From UBA9732 sp963606545 (lineage in GTDB: Bacteria > Spirochaetota > Spirochaetia > Sphaerochaetales > Sphaerochaetaceae), in contig CAVCYP010000022.1 in NCBI GenBank assembly GCA_963606545.1, positions 1-26,308 of the forward strand: DNA of 26,308 bases, given 5' to 3'. A program made the translations under genes and the position numbers. Position 1 is the first letter of the stretch. Each line of letters starts with the position of its first letter. Under the pieces are notes generated by a model. That model searched no databases. It was given only the letters and a program-made list of their open reading frames with translations, and was not told the origin of the DNA. This document shows, piece after piece, positions 1-6,509 of this stretch.

Positions 1-174
1 GAAGGCCTAGCCCAAGGCAAAGCAGAAGGCAGAGCTGAAGCTGAGGCCAAAGCCAAAGAGAAAGAAGCATCCATGATTAAAGACCTCTATGCTAGAAATG
101 TCCCTTTCAATGTAATTGCTGAGTGTGCACATCTCTCTGCGTCAGAAGTCCAAGCTATTATCTCTGCAAAATAA
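1..174 (+). CDS. C-terminal end of a Rpn/PD-(D/E)XK nuclease-transposase family protein (partial)
   Basis: The window opens inside this reading frame, which runs 57 codons to a TAA at 172-174. The visible part starts with a charged, Gly/Ala/Glu/Lys-rich low-complexity stretch (EGLAQGKAEGRAEAEAKAK) and ends in a short helical segment (LYARNVPFNVIAECAHLSAS) that resembles a small helix-turn-helix. This combination is typical of the C-terminus of Rpn/YhgA-like 'recombination-promoting nuclease/putative transposase' proteins with a PD-(D/E)XK core, which are common in treponemes and gut bacteria. The catalytic domain lies outside the window, so family membership rests on the tail alone. Two hairpins follow the stop. 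Confidence 0.6.
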   Translation, partial: EGLAQGKAEGRAEAEAKAKEKEASMIKDLYARNVPFNVIAECAHLSASEVQAIISAK

Positions 175-184
175 CTAAAATAAT

Positions 185-255
185 GTCGTAGCTGAGCTCT
201 GGAGAAATGCTCAGATACGACGAAAGGGAAAGGGCTCGACCTCACCGTTGAGCCC
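185..255 (+). terminator. Two consecutive hairpins after the Rpn-like gene
   Basis: Hairpin 1 pairs 185-197 with 209-221: 13 positions with one mismatch and an 11-base loop. Hairpin 2 pairs GGGCTCGAC (232-240) with GTTGAGCCC (247-255): 9 positions with one G-U wobble and a 6-base loop. Hairpin 2 is followed by AAACTTACATAAAG rather than a T-run, so this is a poor match to a classical intrinsic terminator on the plus strand. Transcription end, structured 3' UTR or element end are all possible. Confidence 0.45.
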
Positions 256-279
256 AAACTTACATAAAGACTATTATTT

Positions 280-309
280 TTCAACAAACTGCAACAAATA
301 TGCTACAAT
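280..309 (+). promoter_or_regulatory. Candidate promoter for the exported helical-repeat protein
   Basis: An extended -10 (TGC-TACAAT, hexamer at 304-309) lies 22 bases before the ATG at 332. The -35 candidate TTCAAC at 280-285 is weak and 18 bases away. The predicted transcript would start near 315-317 and keep the AAAGGGAGA Shine-Dalgarno sequence at about 318-325. Confidence 0.4.
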
Positions 310-331
310 GATTCCCAAAGGGAGATTTGAA

Positions 332-1237
332 ATGAAAAAAACCTTAATTTTGTTGCTATCTTTAATGTTTATATGCGCAAGTGCATTTGCAAGCCTCAAC
401 TTCACTGAAGTGGATGCCTTATATCTTACAGACGAACATGACCAAGAAGTTTACGACAAGCTTCAGCAAATGTTGGGCCAAGCCAGCTCAAATGAAGAAA
501 AAGCAGAGGTCCTATGGCGCCTATCCCGAGTATGCGTTGACCTAGGAGATGCCATTGACAAGAGCAATAAGAGCGCACGCTTTGCAATCTACGAAGAAGG
601 AGAACAGTACGCCCTAGATTCAATTGCAGCAAACCCTACTCCACAAGGCTATCTCTGGAAATGCTCGAACATTGGACGCTGGGGCCAGACCAAAGGCGTT
701 TTAGACTCCCTTGCAAAAGCCAAACCAATGTACGAAGACATGGTCTATCTCACAGACACCCTAAATTGCCTTGACAGCTCAGAAGCTTGGTACATCCTAG
801 CCGTCCTATTTGAATCCCTCCCTGGTAGCCCCATCAGTTTTGGAAACAGAAATTATGCAATCAGCTACGGCCGTCTTGCCTGTGAAACCATTCCCAAAAA
901 TGTCATCTATGGCGGCACCTACAAGCAACTTGCAGAGACCCTTTGGGCTAGAAACTGGAATGCAAAGAAGAGAGCCTCAGAGTTTGCTAAAATGCAGAAA
1001 AAGTGGGACAAAGAGAACTCCAGCAACATTGAAAAGTACAAATACTATGAAGGCTCAGAAGGTGCAAACAGTAGCCCAATTTGGACAAAAACGCAATATT
1101 CTGCTATGTCAGACCGCCAAGAGGCTGTTGTTATCCTAATGTACGCTCAAAAAGTATATGAGTCCAGGAGTACTCATACACAGGCCGATACCAAAAACTA
1201 TGAAGAAATTGCAGCCCTTCTGAACGAGTGGACTTAA
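332..1237 (+). CDS. Exported TPR-like (RMD-type) helical-repeat protein
   Basis: This is a 301-residue protein when started at ATG 332. That start is preceded by AAAGGGAGA at good spacing and gives a clean signal peptide (MKKTLILLLSLMFICASAFA, likely cut before SLNF). The frame is open upstream to 248, but that extension would bury the signal peptide. The mature part is helical with TPR-like units, for example EVLWRLSRVCVDLGD, YALDSIAANPTPQGYLW and AISYGRLACETIPKN, in the style of the RMD (regulator of microtubule dynamics) TPR group found in spirochaete periplasmic proteins. Its function is not known; a periplasmic scaffold or binding role is an inference. It is 15 bases upstream of the acyltransferase gene, so the two are probably cotranscribed. 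Confidence 0.7.
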   Translation: MKKTLILLLSLMFICASAFASLNFTEVDALYLTDEHDQEVYDKLQQMLGQASSNEEKAEVLWRLSRVCVDLGDAIDKSNKSARFAIYEEGEQYALDSIAANPTPQGYLWKCSNIGRWGQTKGVLDSLAKAKPMYEDMVYLTDTLNCLDSSEAWYILAVLFESLPGSPISFGNRNYAISYGRLACETIPKNVIYGGTYKQLAETLWARNWNAKKRASEFAKMQKKWDKENSSNIEKYKYYEGSEGANSSPIWTKTQYSAMSDRQEAVVILMYAQKVYESRSTHTQADTKNYEEIAALLNEWT

Positions 1238-1252
1238 GGGGCAAACTTAATC

Positions 1253-2506
1253 ATGTCAGACGATAAAAAACCAGCTAAAAGTCCAGTATTGCAAAAGCGT
1301 CCAAATCCAGTACTCTACTGGGGTGCAAGACTGTATCTTGGCATAGCTAACAAAATCCAGTACAACGTCCATGCTTCAGGGGAAAAAGTCAAAGGCCCTG
1401 CTCTTTTAATCAGCAACCACACTTCAAATGCAGACTACAAGTTCATAGCCGGCGCCGTGAAACCTGCCAGAATCTCCTTTTTGGGCACCTACCACTGGTT
1501 CACCTTCAAAAAGCTCGCCTTCTGGCTCAAGCAAATTGGAGCCATTCCAAAGTATCAGTTTACAACGGATCTTGAGTCGCTGAAAAAAATTAGATATGTG
1601 ATCAGAGACAAAAAAGGAGTAGTCTACATTGCCCCAGAAGGCACCGTCTACTCCAGCGGACACCTTGGCTACATATCGCCTGCCATAGCCAAAATGATTA
1701 AGTTCCTCAAAGTGCCCGTCTACGCCAGCAAAATCCAAGGCGCCGGACTTGGCAACGCAAAGTGGTCCGCAAAACCACATAGAGGCCTAGTTCACATTGA
1801 CACGCGCCTAATTCTCAGCGCAGACGAAGTGCAAACCCTTACCCGCGAACAAATTATGGAACGCATCACCTCCAGCCTCACCTACAACGAGTTTGAATTC
1901 CAAAAGCAGTACAACGTCCGCGTCCCAGGAGCAGACAAGGCCGATGGTTTTAACACTATGTTCTACAAGTGTCCCATCTGCGGTTCAGAGTTTAACATCT
2001 CGTCTCAGGGAAACGACATAAGCTGTTCCTGCTGTGGTGCAAAAGCCACCATTCAGGAGGATTTTACCTTCAAATGGAACCAGACGGCTTTAGCCAAAAA
2101 CAAAGACAAATGTTTTGAAAACTACACGCAGTGGTACGACTGGCAACTAGAGGAAATGAAAAAAGAGGTAGCCAAGCCTGATTTTAAGCTGTCTGAAGAA
2201 GTCGATTACGGCTATGACGAGCCTGGAGTTGACAACTATGTCAAGGCAGGTAAAGGAGTTATAACCTTCACTCATGAAGGCTGGGACTATGAAGGCACTT
2301 TCAAGGGCGAGCAAGTTCATGAACACGACGACCCTCAGGCAGTGTTCTTAGCAACCCTCAAAGTTGGGCTTCACTTTGAACTGCCCTACAAATATGGCCG
2401 TTGCCGAGTCTTCTATCCGCAAAATGGTCTTCATTCCATGAAGTGGCACCTAGCCTCCTTGGCCATGAGCCTGTACCTCGCAGAACAAGAAAACGCATCA
2501 GAGTAA
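1253..2506 (+). CDS. PlsC-like 1-acyl-glycerol-3-phosphate acyltransferase with zinc-ribbon insert
   Basis: This 417-residue protein has the acyltransferase motif HTSNAD (His56, Asp61; the HX4D catalytic pair) and the PEGT substrate-binding motif (residues 128-131) of the PlsC/LPAAT family. It would transfer an acyl chain to a lysophospholipid at the inner membrane. It is much longer than a minimal PlsC of about 240 residues. The extra C-terminal half begins with a probable zinc ribbon (Cys240, Cys243, Cys258, Cys260, Cys261) followed by an acidic region and a short beta-rich tail. No strong transmembrane segment is visible beyond the N-terminal amphipathic stretch. A short AAGGGG lies about 11 bases before the ATG. 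The exact acyl acceptor cannot be told from sequence. Confidence 0.75.
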   Translation: MSDDKKPAKSPVLQKRPNPVLYWGARLYLGIANKIQYNVHASGEKVKGPALLISNHTSNADYKFIAGAVKPARISFLGTYHWFTFKKLAFWLKQIGAIPKYQFTTDLESLKKIRYVIRDKKGVVYIAPEGTVYSSGHLGYISPAIAKMIKFLKVPVYASKIQGAGLGNAKWSAKPHRGLVHIDTRLILSADEVQTLTREQIMERITSSLTYNEFEFQKQYNVRVPGADKADGFNTMFYKCPICGSEFNISSQGNDISCSCCGAKATIQEDFTFKWNQTALAKNKDKCFENYTQWYDWQLEEMKKEVAKPDFKLSEEVDYGYDEPGVDNYVKAGKGVITFTHEGWDYEGTFKGEQVHEHDDPQAVFLATLKVGLHFELPYKYGRCRVFYPQNGLHSMKWHLASLAMSLYLAEQENASE

Positions 2507-2535
2507 AAAAAGAGCCACCCTGCGGTGGCCCTTTT
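2504..2535. terminator. Bidirectional intrinsic terminator between plsC-like gene and groES
   Basis: GCCACC (2514-2519) pairs with GGTGGC (2524-2529) around a 4-base loop. An A7 run (2505-2511) lies before it and CCTTTT (2529-2534) after it, so an RNA from either strand carries a stem followed by U residues. It can end the plus-strand operon and also the minus-strand groES transcript. Confidence 0.7.
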
Positions 2536-2645
2536 CAACTAACCAAAATATTTGTGCCGTAGGCAAAAAGTCAGCGCGGGACAGTACTCTGCTGTACGGC
2601 CCAAGTGCAACGCCGCAGTATACGGTACAAAGGTTGCGAATATAC
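2536..2645 (-). other. Non-coding 3' region of groES with inverted repeats
   Basis: These 110 bases lie between the groES stop and the terminator. GCCGTA (2556-2561) is matched by TACGGC (2595-2600), and inside it ACAG (2581-2584) pairs with CTGT (2592-2595). The stretch is richer in G and C than its surroundings. It could be a structured 3' UTR or the remains of a repeat. I see no convincing gene in it. Confidence 0.25.
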
Positions 2646-2906
2646 TTAGCAGATAACTGCAAGAACGTCTTTAATGTTGAGGATAAGATACTCCTCTCCA
2701 TCAATCTTAACGTTTGTGCCGCTGTACTTGTCGTGAAGAACCTTCTGACCAACCTTGACGGTCTTAACATCATCGCCAATTGCTTCTACAACTGCAATTT
2801 GTGTCTTTTCCTGAGCAGTCTGTGGAATGAAGATTCCGCCAGCTGTCTTCTCTTCAAGCTTGTCCATCTTAACTAGAACTCTTTCACCAAGTGGTTTTAC
2901 TGTCAT
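2646..2906 (-). CDS. groES: Co-chaperonin GroES (Hsp10)
   Basis: This 86-residue protein begins MTVKPLGERVLVK and contains the mobile-loop region (EEKTAGGIFIPQTAQEKTQ) and the conserved LHDKYSGTNVKIDGEEYLI segment of GroES. Seven copies cap the GroEL chamber during protein folding in the cytoplasm. The ATG at 2906 is preceded by TAAGGAG at ideal spacing, so the 19 extra codons upstream in frame are not used. There is no groEL on either side; in Treponema pallidum the two genes are also apart, as far as I recall. A promoter at 2966-2994 and a stem-loop at 2933-2959 lie upstream. The CIRCE element common at groES genes is not present. Confidence 0.97.
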   Translation of the reverse strand: MTVKPLGERVLVKMDKLEEKTAGGIFIPQTAQEKTQIAVVEAIGDDVKTVKVGQKVLHDKYSGTNVKIDGEEYLILNIKDVLAVIC

Positions 2907-2932
2907 ATCTTTATGCTCCTTATTTGCAATGA

Positions 2933-2959
2933 TGTTGCACTGAAAGAACAAATGCAACA
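2933..2959 (-). promoter_or_regulatory. 7-bp perfect inverted repeat in the groES leader
   Basis: TGTTGCA (2933-2939) and TGCAACA (2953-2959) form a perfect inverted repeat with a 13-base spacer. From the predicted promoter, transcription would start at about 2959, which places this stem-loop at the very 5' end of the groES mRNA. It does not match CIRCE (TTAGCACTC-N9-GAGTGCTAA). It may be an mRNA-stabilising hairpin or a DNA operator. Confidence 0.4.
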
Positions 2960-2965
2960 GCACTA

Positions 2966-2994
2966 ATAATAATAAAAATATAGCAAACAGGCAA
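2966..2994 (-). promoter_or_regulatory. Sigma-70-type promoter of groES
   Basis: Read on the minus strand, TTGCCT (2989-2994) is separated by 17 bases from TATTAT (2966-2971). These match the -35 consensus at four of six positions and the -10 at five of six. The leader would be about 53 bases and includes the stem-loop and a strong Shine-Dalgarno sequence. Confidence 0.5.
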
Positions 2995-3008
2995 CTTTGA
3001 TGAAGAAT

Positions 3009-3761
3009 TTATTCGTATTCTACAACGTCGGCCCAGCGGTACAGGAACTCACGTTCCTTCTCGTTGCCTTTGACACTCTGAGAGGCTGCAACAATAGGCA
3101 TCCATTTTTGGACATACTGCTTAGGGGTGTCGCTCTTTTCACAGAAGAGATTTAGATATTTGTTGGCCAGGTCTTCATCCCCGGACAGACAGAACATAAG
3201 ATAGGTTCTAGCAACGTCTGCAGAGGCATTACCTTGAGTGGCATGTGACCAGTCAATGATGTAAGGGGTGCCTTCTGGGGTAATAATGACGTTGGAGGGG
3301 TTGAAATCTCCGTGACAGAGCTTTACATGCTTAGGCATACCACTAAGGCGCATTTTAAGTTCATATTTTACTGTAGCAGAAAGAGTTGTTTCAGTAATCT
3401 TTCTCTTCATTTTGTCTCTGAGCTTGTTTAAAAGGGGGCACTTTAGAGCGTGCATGCTAATTTGAAGATCTACAAAATTGTTTAAGTATTTGTCTTTCTT
3501 CTCTGGGTTCTCTTCCATAAGTTGGGCAAGGGTTTTGCCTTCAATGAAGTCATAAACAATGGCCCAGCGACCGTCTTCAATGGGCATTACTCCATAGATT
3601 TTTGGAATATGAAGCCAAGTTTCCTCTACTCTAGCTTGGTTAAGAGCTTCGTTAAGAATATCGGCTTTGGAGAAGCTCTTATCAAAGACTTTGTAGCAAA
3701 GGTTGCCGTCTCTGTAGATGGTTTTGTGCTTTCTGGTTGCAATTACATTGTCAAGTTTCAT
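3009..3761 (-). CDS. Aminoglycoside-phosphotransferase-type small-molecule kinase
   Basis: This 250-residue protein has the APH/choline-kinase fold signature: the Brenner motif CHGDFNPSNVI (catalytic Asp152, Asn157) and the metal-binding IIDWSHA motif (Asp170). A nucleotide-binding N-lobe is suggested by LCYKVFDKSFS and the hinge-like AIVYDFIEGKTL. It would transfer a phosphate from ATP to a small hydroxylated substrate, which cannot be named from sequence. Despite the family name, resistance to aminoglycosides is unlikely. Its ATG overlaps the adhE stop codon as ATGA (3758-3761), so it is translationally coupled to adhE and the two should be made together. Confidence 0.8.
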   Translation of the reverse strand: MKLDNVIATRKHKTIYRDGNLCYKVFDKSFSKADILNEALNQARVEETWLHIPKIYGVMPIEDGRWAIVYDFIEGKTLAQLMEENPEKKDKYLNNFVDLQISMHALKCPLLNKLRDKMKRKITETTLSATVKYELKMRLSGMPKHVKLCHGDFNPSNVIITPEGTPYIIDWSHATQGNASADVARTYLMFCLSGDEDLANKYLNLFCEKSDTPKQYVQKWMPIVAASQSVKGNEKEREFLYRWADVVEYE

Positions 3762-6373
3762 ACGTTCCCCCTGCCATAGTATGCGTTAAGATACATTTGT
3801 TTGATTTCGCTCATAAGCGGATATCTTGGGTTGGCGCCGGTGCACTGGTCATCAAAGGCCTGCTCTACCATGTCATCAAGTCTGTCCAAGAAATCCTTTT
3901 CATCAACGCCGTAGTCCTTGATGGTGTCCTTAATTCCAACTCTCTTTTTAAGATTATTGACTGCTGTGATGAGATTTTCAAGTTTTTCTTCATCTGTCTT
4001 GCCGCCAAGGCCAAGCTCTGAGGCAACCTTTGCGTAGCGAGCCAAGGTATGTGGATGGTCATACTGGGAGAAGGTTCCCATCTTGGTTGGGACTTCAGAG
4101 GCGTTAAAGCGCAGAACTTCTTCAATCATCAGAGCATTTGCAACTCCGTGTGGGAGATGGTGGAAAGCGCCAAGTTTATGAGCCATTGAGTGGCAGACTC
4201 CAAGGAAGGCATTGGCAAAGGCCATACCTGCCATGGTTGCTGCATTAGCCATCTTTTCACGGGCTTGAACGTCTGTAAGGCCATTGTCGTAGGCTCTTGG
4301 AAGGTATTCAAAGATAGTCTTTAGGGCCTGAAGGGCCAGGGCATCGGTATAATCGGTGGCCATGACGGAGGCGTAGGCTTCAAGCGCGTGGGTTACGGCG
4401 TCAATTCCGGAGGCGGCGGTGAGGCCTCGTGGGGCTGTCATGTGGAGATCTGTATCAATTATGGCCATTTTAGGCAGAAGCTGGTAGTCCGCAAGCGGGT
4501 ATTTGACGCCTGTGGTCTCGTCTGTGATGACTGCAAACGGCGTGACTTCGCTTCCGGTACCAGCTGACGTGGAGACGGCAATGAAGTAAGCCTTCTGGCC
4601 CATCTTTGGGAAGGTGTAAACACGCTTTCTGATATCAATGAAACGCATAGCCATGTCAAGGAAGTCTGCTTCCGGATGCTCGTAAAGCACCCACATGATT
4701 TTACCAGCGTCCATTGCAGAACCGCCACCAAGAGCTATGATGCAGTCTGGCTGGAAGGCCGTCATTTGGGCAGCACCCCGCTTTGCGCAGGAAAGGGTTG
4801 GATCTGGCTCTACATCAAAGAACGTTTCGTGAACAATGTCCATCTCATCTAATTTGTCGGTAATTGGCTTTGTGTAGCCGTTTTTGTAAAGGAAACTGTC
4901 TGTGACAATGAAGCAGCGCTTCTTACCCATGACGGTCTTAAGCTCGTCCAGTGCAACTGGGAGGCAGCCCTTTTTAATGTAAACTTTTTCTGGTGCTCTG
5001 AACCACAGCATGTTTTCTCTCCTCTCTGCAACTGTTTTGATATTAAGAAGATGCTTAACTCCAACGTTCTCGCTTACGCTGTTTCCACCCCAGGAACCAC
5101 AGCCAAGTGTAAGCGATGGTCTAAGTTTGAAGTTGTAGAGATCTCCAATTCCCCCCTGAGAGGAAGGGGTATTTACCAAGATTCTGCAAGTTTTCATTCT
5201 GCTCTGGAATTCTTCTAGTTTGTCTCGCTGTGTGACGGCATCAAGGTAAATTGAAGACGTATGACCGTAACCGCCATCTGAAATAAGGTGCTGAGCCTTA
5301 TCAAAGGCATCTTCAATGTCTTTGGCCTTGTACATTGCAAGAACAGGGGAGAGTTTTTCGTGGGCAAATTCTTCTGAAAGGTCTACACTTTCAACTTCTC
5401 CAATGAGAATCTTTGTAATTTCAGGCACCTTGATTCCAGAAAGCTCTGCAATCTTAACAGCCCTCTGGCCTACAATCTTTGCATTAAGAGAACCATTGAT
5501 GAGAATTGTTTTTCTAACCTTGTCAATTTCTTCCGCATTAAGGAAATAGCAACCTCTAGCCTTAAATTCTTTCTTTACTGCGTCATACACTTTTTTGTGT
5601 ACAATCACAGATTGCTCGGAGGCGCAAATCATGCCGTTATCAAAGGTCTTTGAGTGAATAATGGAGCTTACCGCAAGAACAAGGTCTGCTGAATCGTCAA
5701 TGATGGCTGGAGTATTTCCAGGCCCTACTCCAACTGCAGGTTTTCCTGACGAATAGGCCGATTTAACCATGCCAGGACCTCCGGTAGCAAGAATCAAGTC
5801 TGACTCTCTCATAATTAAATTGGTTAAATCCAAACTTGGAACATCAATCCAATCTATAATGTTCTCTGGAGCGCCTGCTTCAACTGCTGCCTGAAGAACA
5901 ATCTTTGCAGCCTCAATTGTTGAGTGCTTTGCCCTTGGGTGGGGGCTAATTACAATAGCATTTCTAGTTTTTAGGGCCAAAAGGCACTTAAATATTGCCG
6001 TAGAGGTTGGATTTGTTGTTGGGATGACAGCAGCAACAATGCCAACTGGCTCTGCAATTTTAGTCACCCCGTAGGCTTTATCTTCTTCAATGACACCACA
6101 GGTTTTAACGTTTCTATAAGCATTATAGATATGCTCGGCAGCATAGTTGTTCTTGATAACCTTATCTTCAACCACGCCCATGCCAGTTTCTTCAACGGCC
6201 ATCTTTGCAAGTGTAATTCTTGCCTTATTTGCAGCAATTGCTGCTGCAAGGAAAATCTTATCTACCTGTTCTTGAGTGTAAGTAGAATAAATTTTCTGTG
6301 CTGCCCTAACCTTTACTAAGGCCTTCTCAAGAGCTTCAACACTGTCAATCAAAACCCTTTTAGATTCTTTCAT
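3758..6373 (-). CDS. adhE: Bifunctional acetaldehyde-CoA/alcohol dehydrogenase AdhE
   Basis: This 871-residue protein is the usual AdhE length. The N-terminal aldehyde dehydrogenase half (to about residue 440) carries the catalytic Cys250 in GMICASEQS. The C-terminal iron-dependent alcohol dehydrogenase half has the NAD-binding GGGSAMDAGK (residues 549-558) and the expected metal ligands Asp658, His662 (GIDAVTHALEA), His728 (VCHSMAHKLG) and His742 (LPHG). It reduces acetyl-CoA to ethanol in two NADH-consuming steps and so balances redox during fermentation; family members form spirosome filaments. GGAGG lies 10 bases before the ATG. The downstream APH-type kinase overlaps by four bases. I see no frame damage or missing key residue. 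Confidence 0.97.
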   Translation of the reverse strand: MKESKRVLIDSVEALEKALVKVRAAQKIYSTYTQEQVDKIFLAAAIAANKARITLAKMAVEETGMGVVEDKVIKNNYAAEHIYNAYRNVKTCGVIEEDKAYGVTKIAEPVGIVAAVIPTTNPTSTAIFKCLLALKTRNAIVISPHPRAKHSTIEAAKIVLQAAVEAGAPENIIDWIDVPSLDLTNLIMRESDLILATGGPGMVKSAYSSGKPAVGVGPGNTPAIIDDSADLVLAVSSIIHSKTFDNGMICASEQSVIVHKKVYDAVKKEFKARGCYFLNAEEIDKVRKTILINGSLNAKIVGQRAVKIAELSGIKVPEITKILIGEVESVDLSEEFAHEKLSPVLAMYKAKDIEDAFDKAQHLISDGGYGHTSSIYLDAVTQRDKLEEFQSRMKTCRILVNTPSSQGGIGDLYNFKLRPSLTLGCGSWGGNSVSENVGVKHLLNIKTVAERRENMLWFRAPEKVYIKKGCLPVALDELKTVMGKKRCFIVTDSFLYKNGYTKPITDKLDEMDIVHETFFDVEPDPTLSCAKRGAAQMTAFQPDCIIALGGGSAMDAGKIMWVLYEHPEADFLDMAMRFIDIRKRVYTFPKMGQKAYFIAVSTSAGTGSEVTPFAVITDETTGVKYPLADYQLLPKMAIIDTDLHMTAPRGLTAASGIDAVTHALEAYASVMATDYTDALALQALKTIFEYLPRAYDNGLTDVQAREKMANAATMAGMAFANAFLGVCHSMAHKLGAFHHLPHGVANALMIEEVLRFNASEVPTKMGTFSQYDHPHTLARYAKVASELGLGGKTDEEKLENLITAVNNLKKRVGIKDTIKDYGVDEKDFLDRLDDMVEQAFDDQCTGANPRYPLMSEIKQMYLNAYYGRGNV

Positions 6374-6428
6374 CTGTAAAATTCCTCCAAAACACGGGAG
6401 AGATTACACACTTTTACAAACTGTGAGA

Positions 6429-6457
6429 ATAAAAGGTTTTTAATACCCCTTATGCAA
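6429..6457 (-). promoter_or_regulatory. Weak candidate promoter for adhE
   Basis: On the minus strand TTGCAT (6452-6457) is 17 bases from TTTTAT (6429-6434). Both hexamers are imperfect (three and four of six). It is the best-spaced pair in the adhE leader, but the call is tentative. Confidence 0.25.
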
Positions 6458-6461
6458 GAGT

Positions 6462-6509
6462 CACATATTAATCCACATATTAATCCACATTTCAAATCAC
6501 ATATTCAGA
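6462..6509. repeat. 12-bp tandem repeat, four units, at the pyrophosphatase stop codon
   Basis: CACATATTAATC occurs twice exactly (6462-6473 and 6474-6485), followed by a diverged unit CACATTTCAAAT (6486-6497) and a partial unit CACATATTCAGA (6498-6509). The last two units overlap the 3' end of the pyrophosphatase gene and its TGA stop (6497-6499). The repeat fills the gap between that gene and the adhE promoter region. Confidence 0.7.

Noticed and set aside
2498..2779. 93-codon minus-strand frame overlapping groES
   Set aside because: It lies in another frame across groES and the terminator and shows no protein-like features.
3009..3761. Aminoglycoside resistance gene
   Set aside because: The APH fold is shared by many metabolic kinases; operon position after adhE argues for a metabolic role.
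6374..6430. Possible Rex operator (TTGT...) in the adhE leader
   Set aside because: TTGTAAAAGTGTGTAA is present but lacks the inverted half-site needed for a Rex box.
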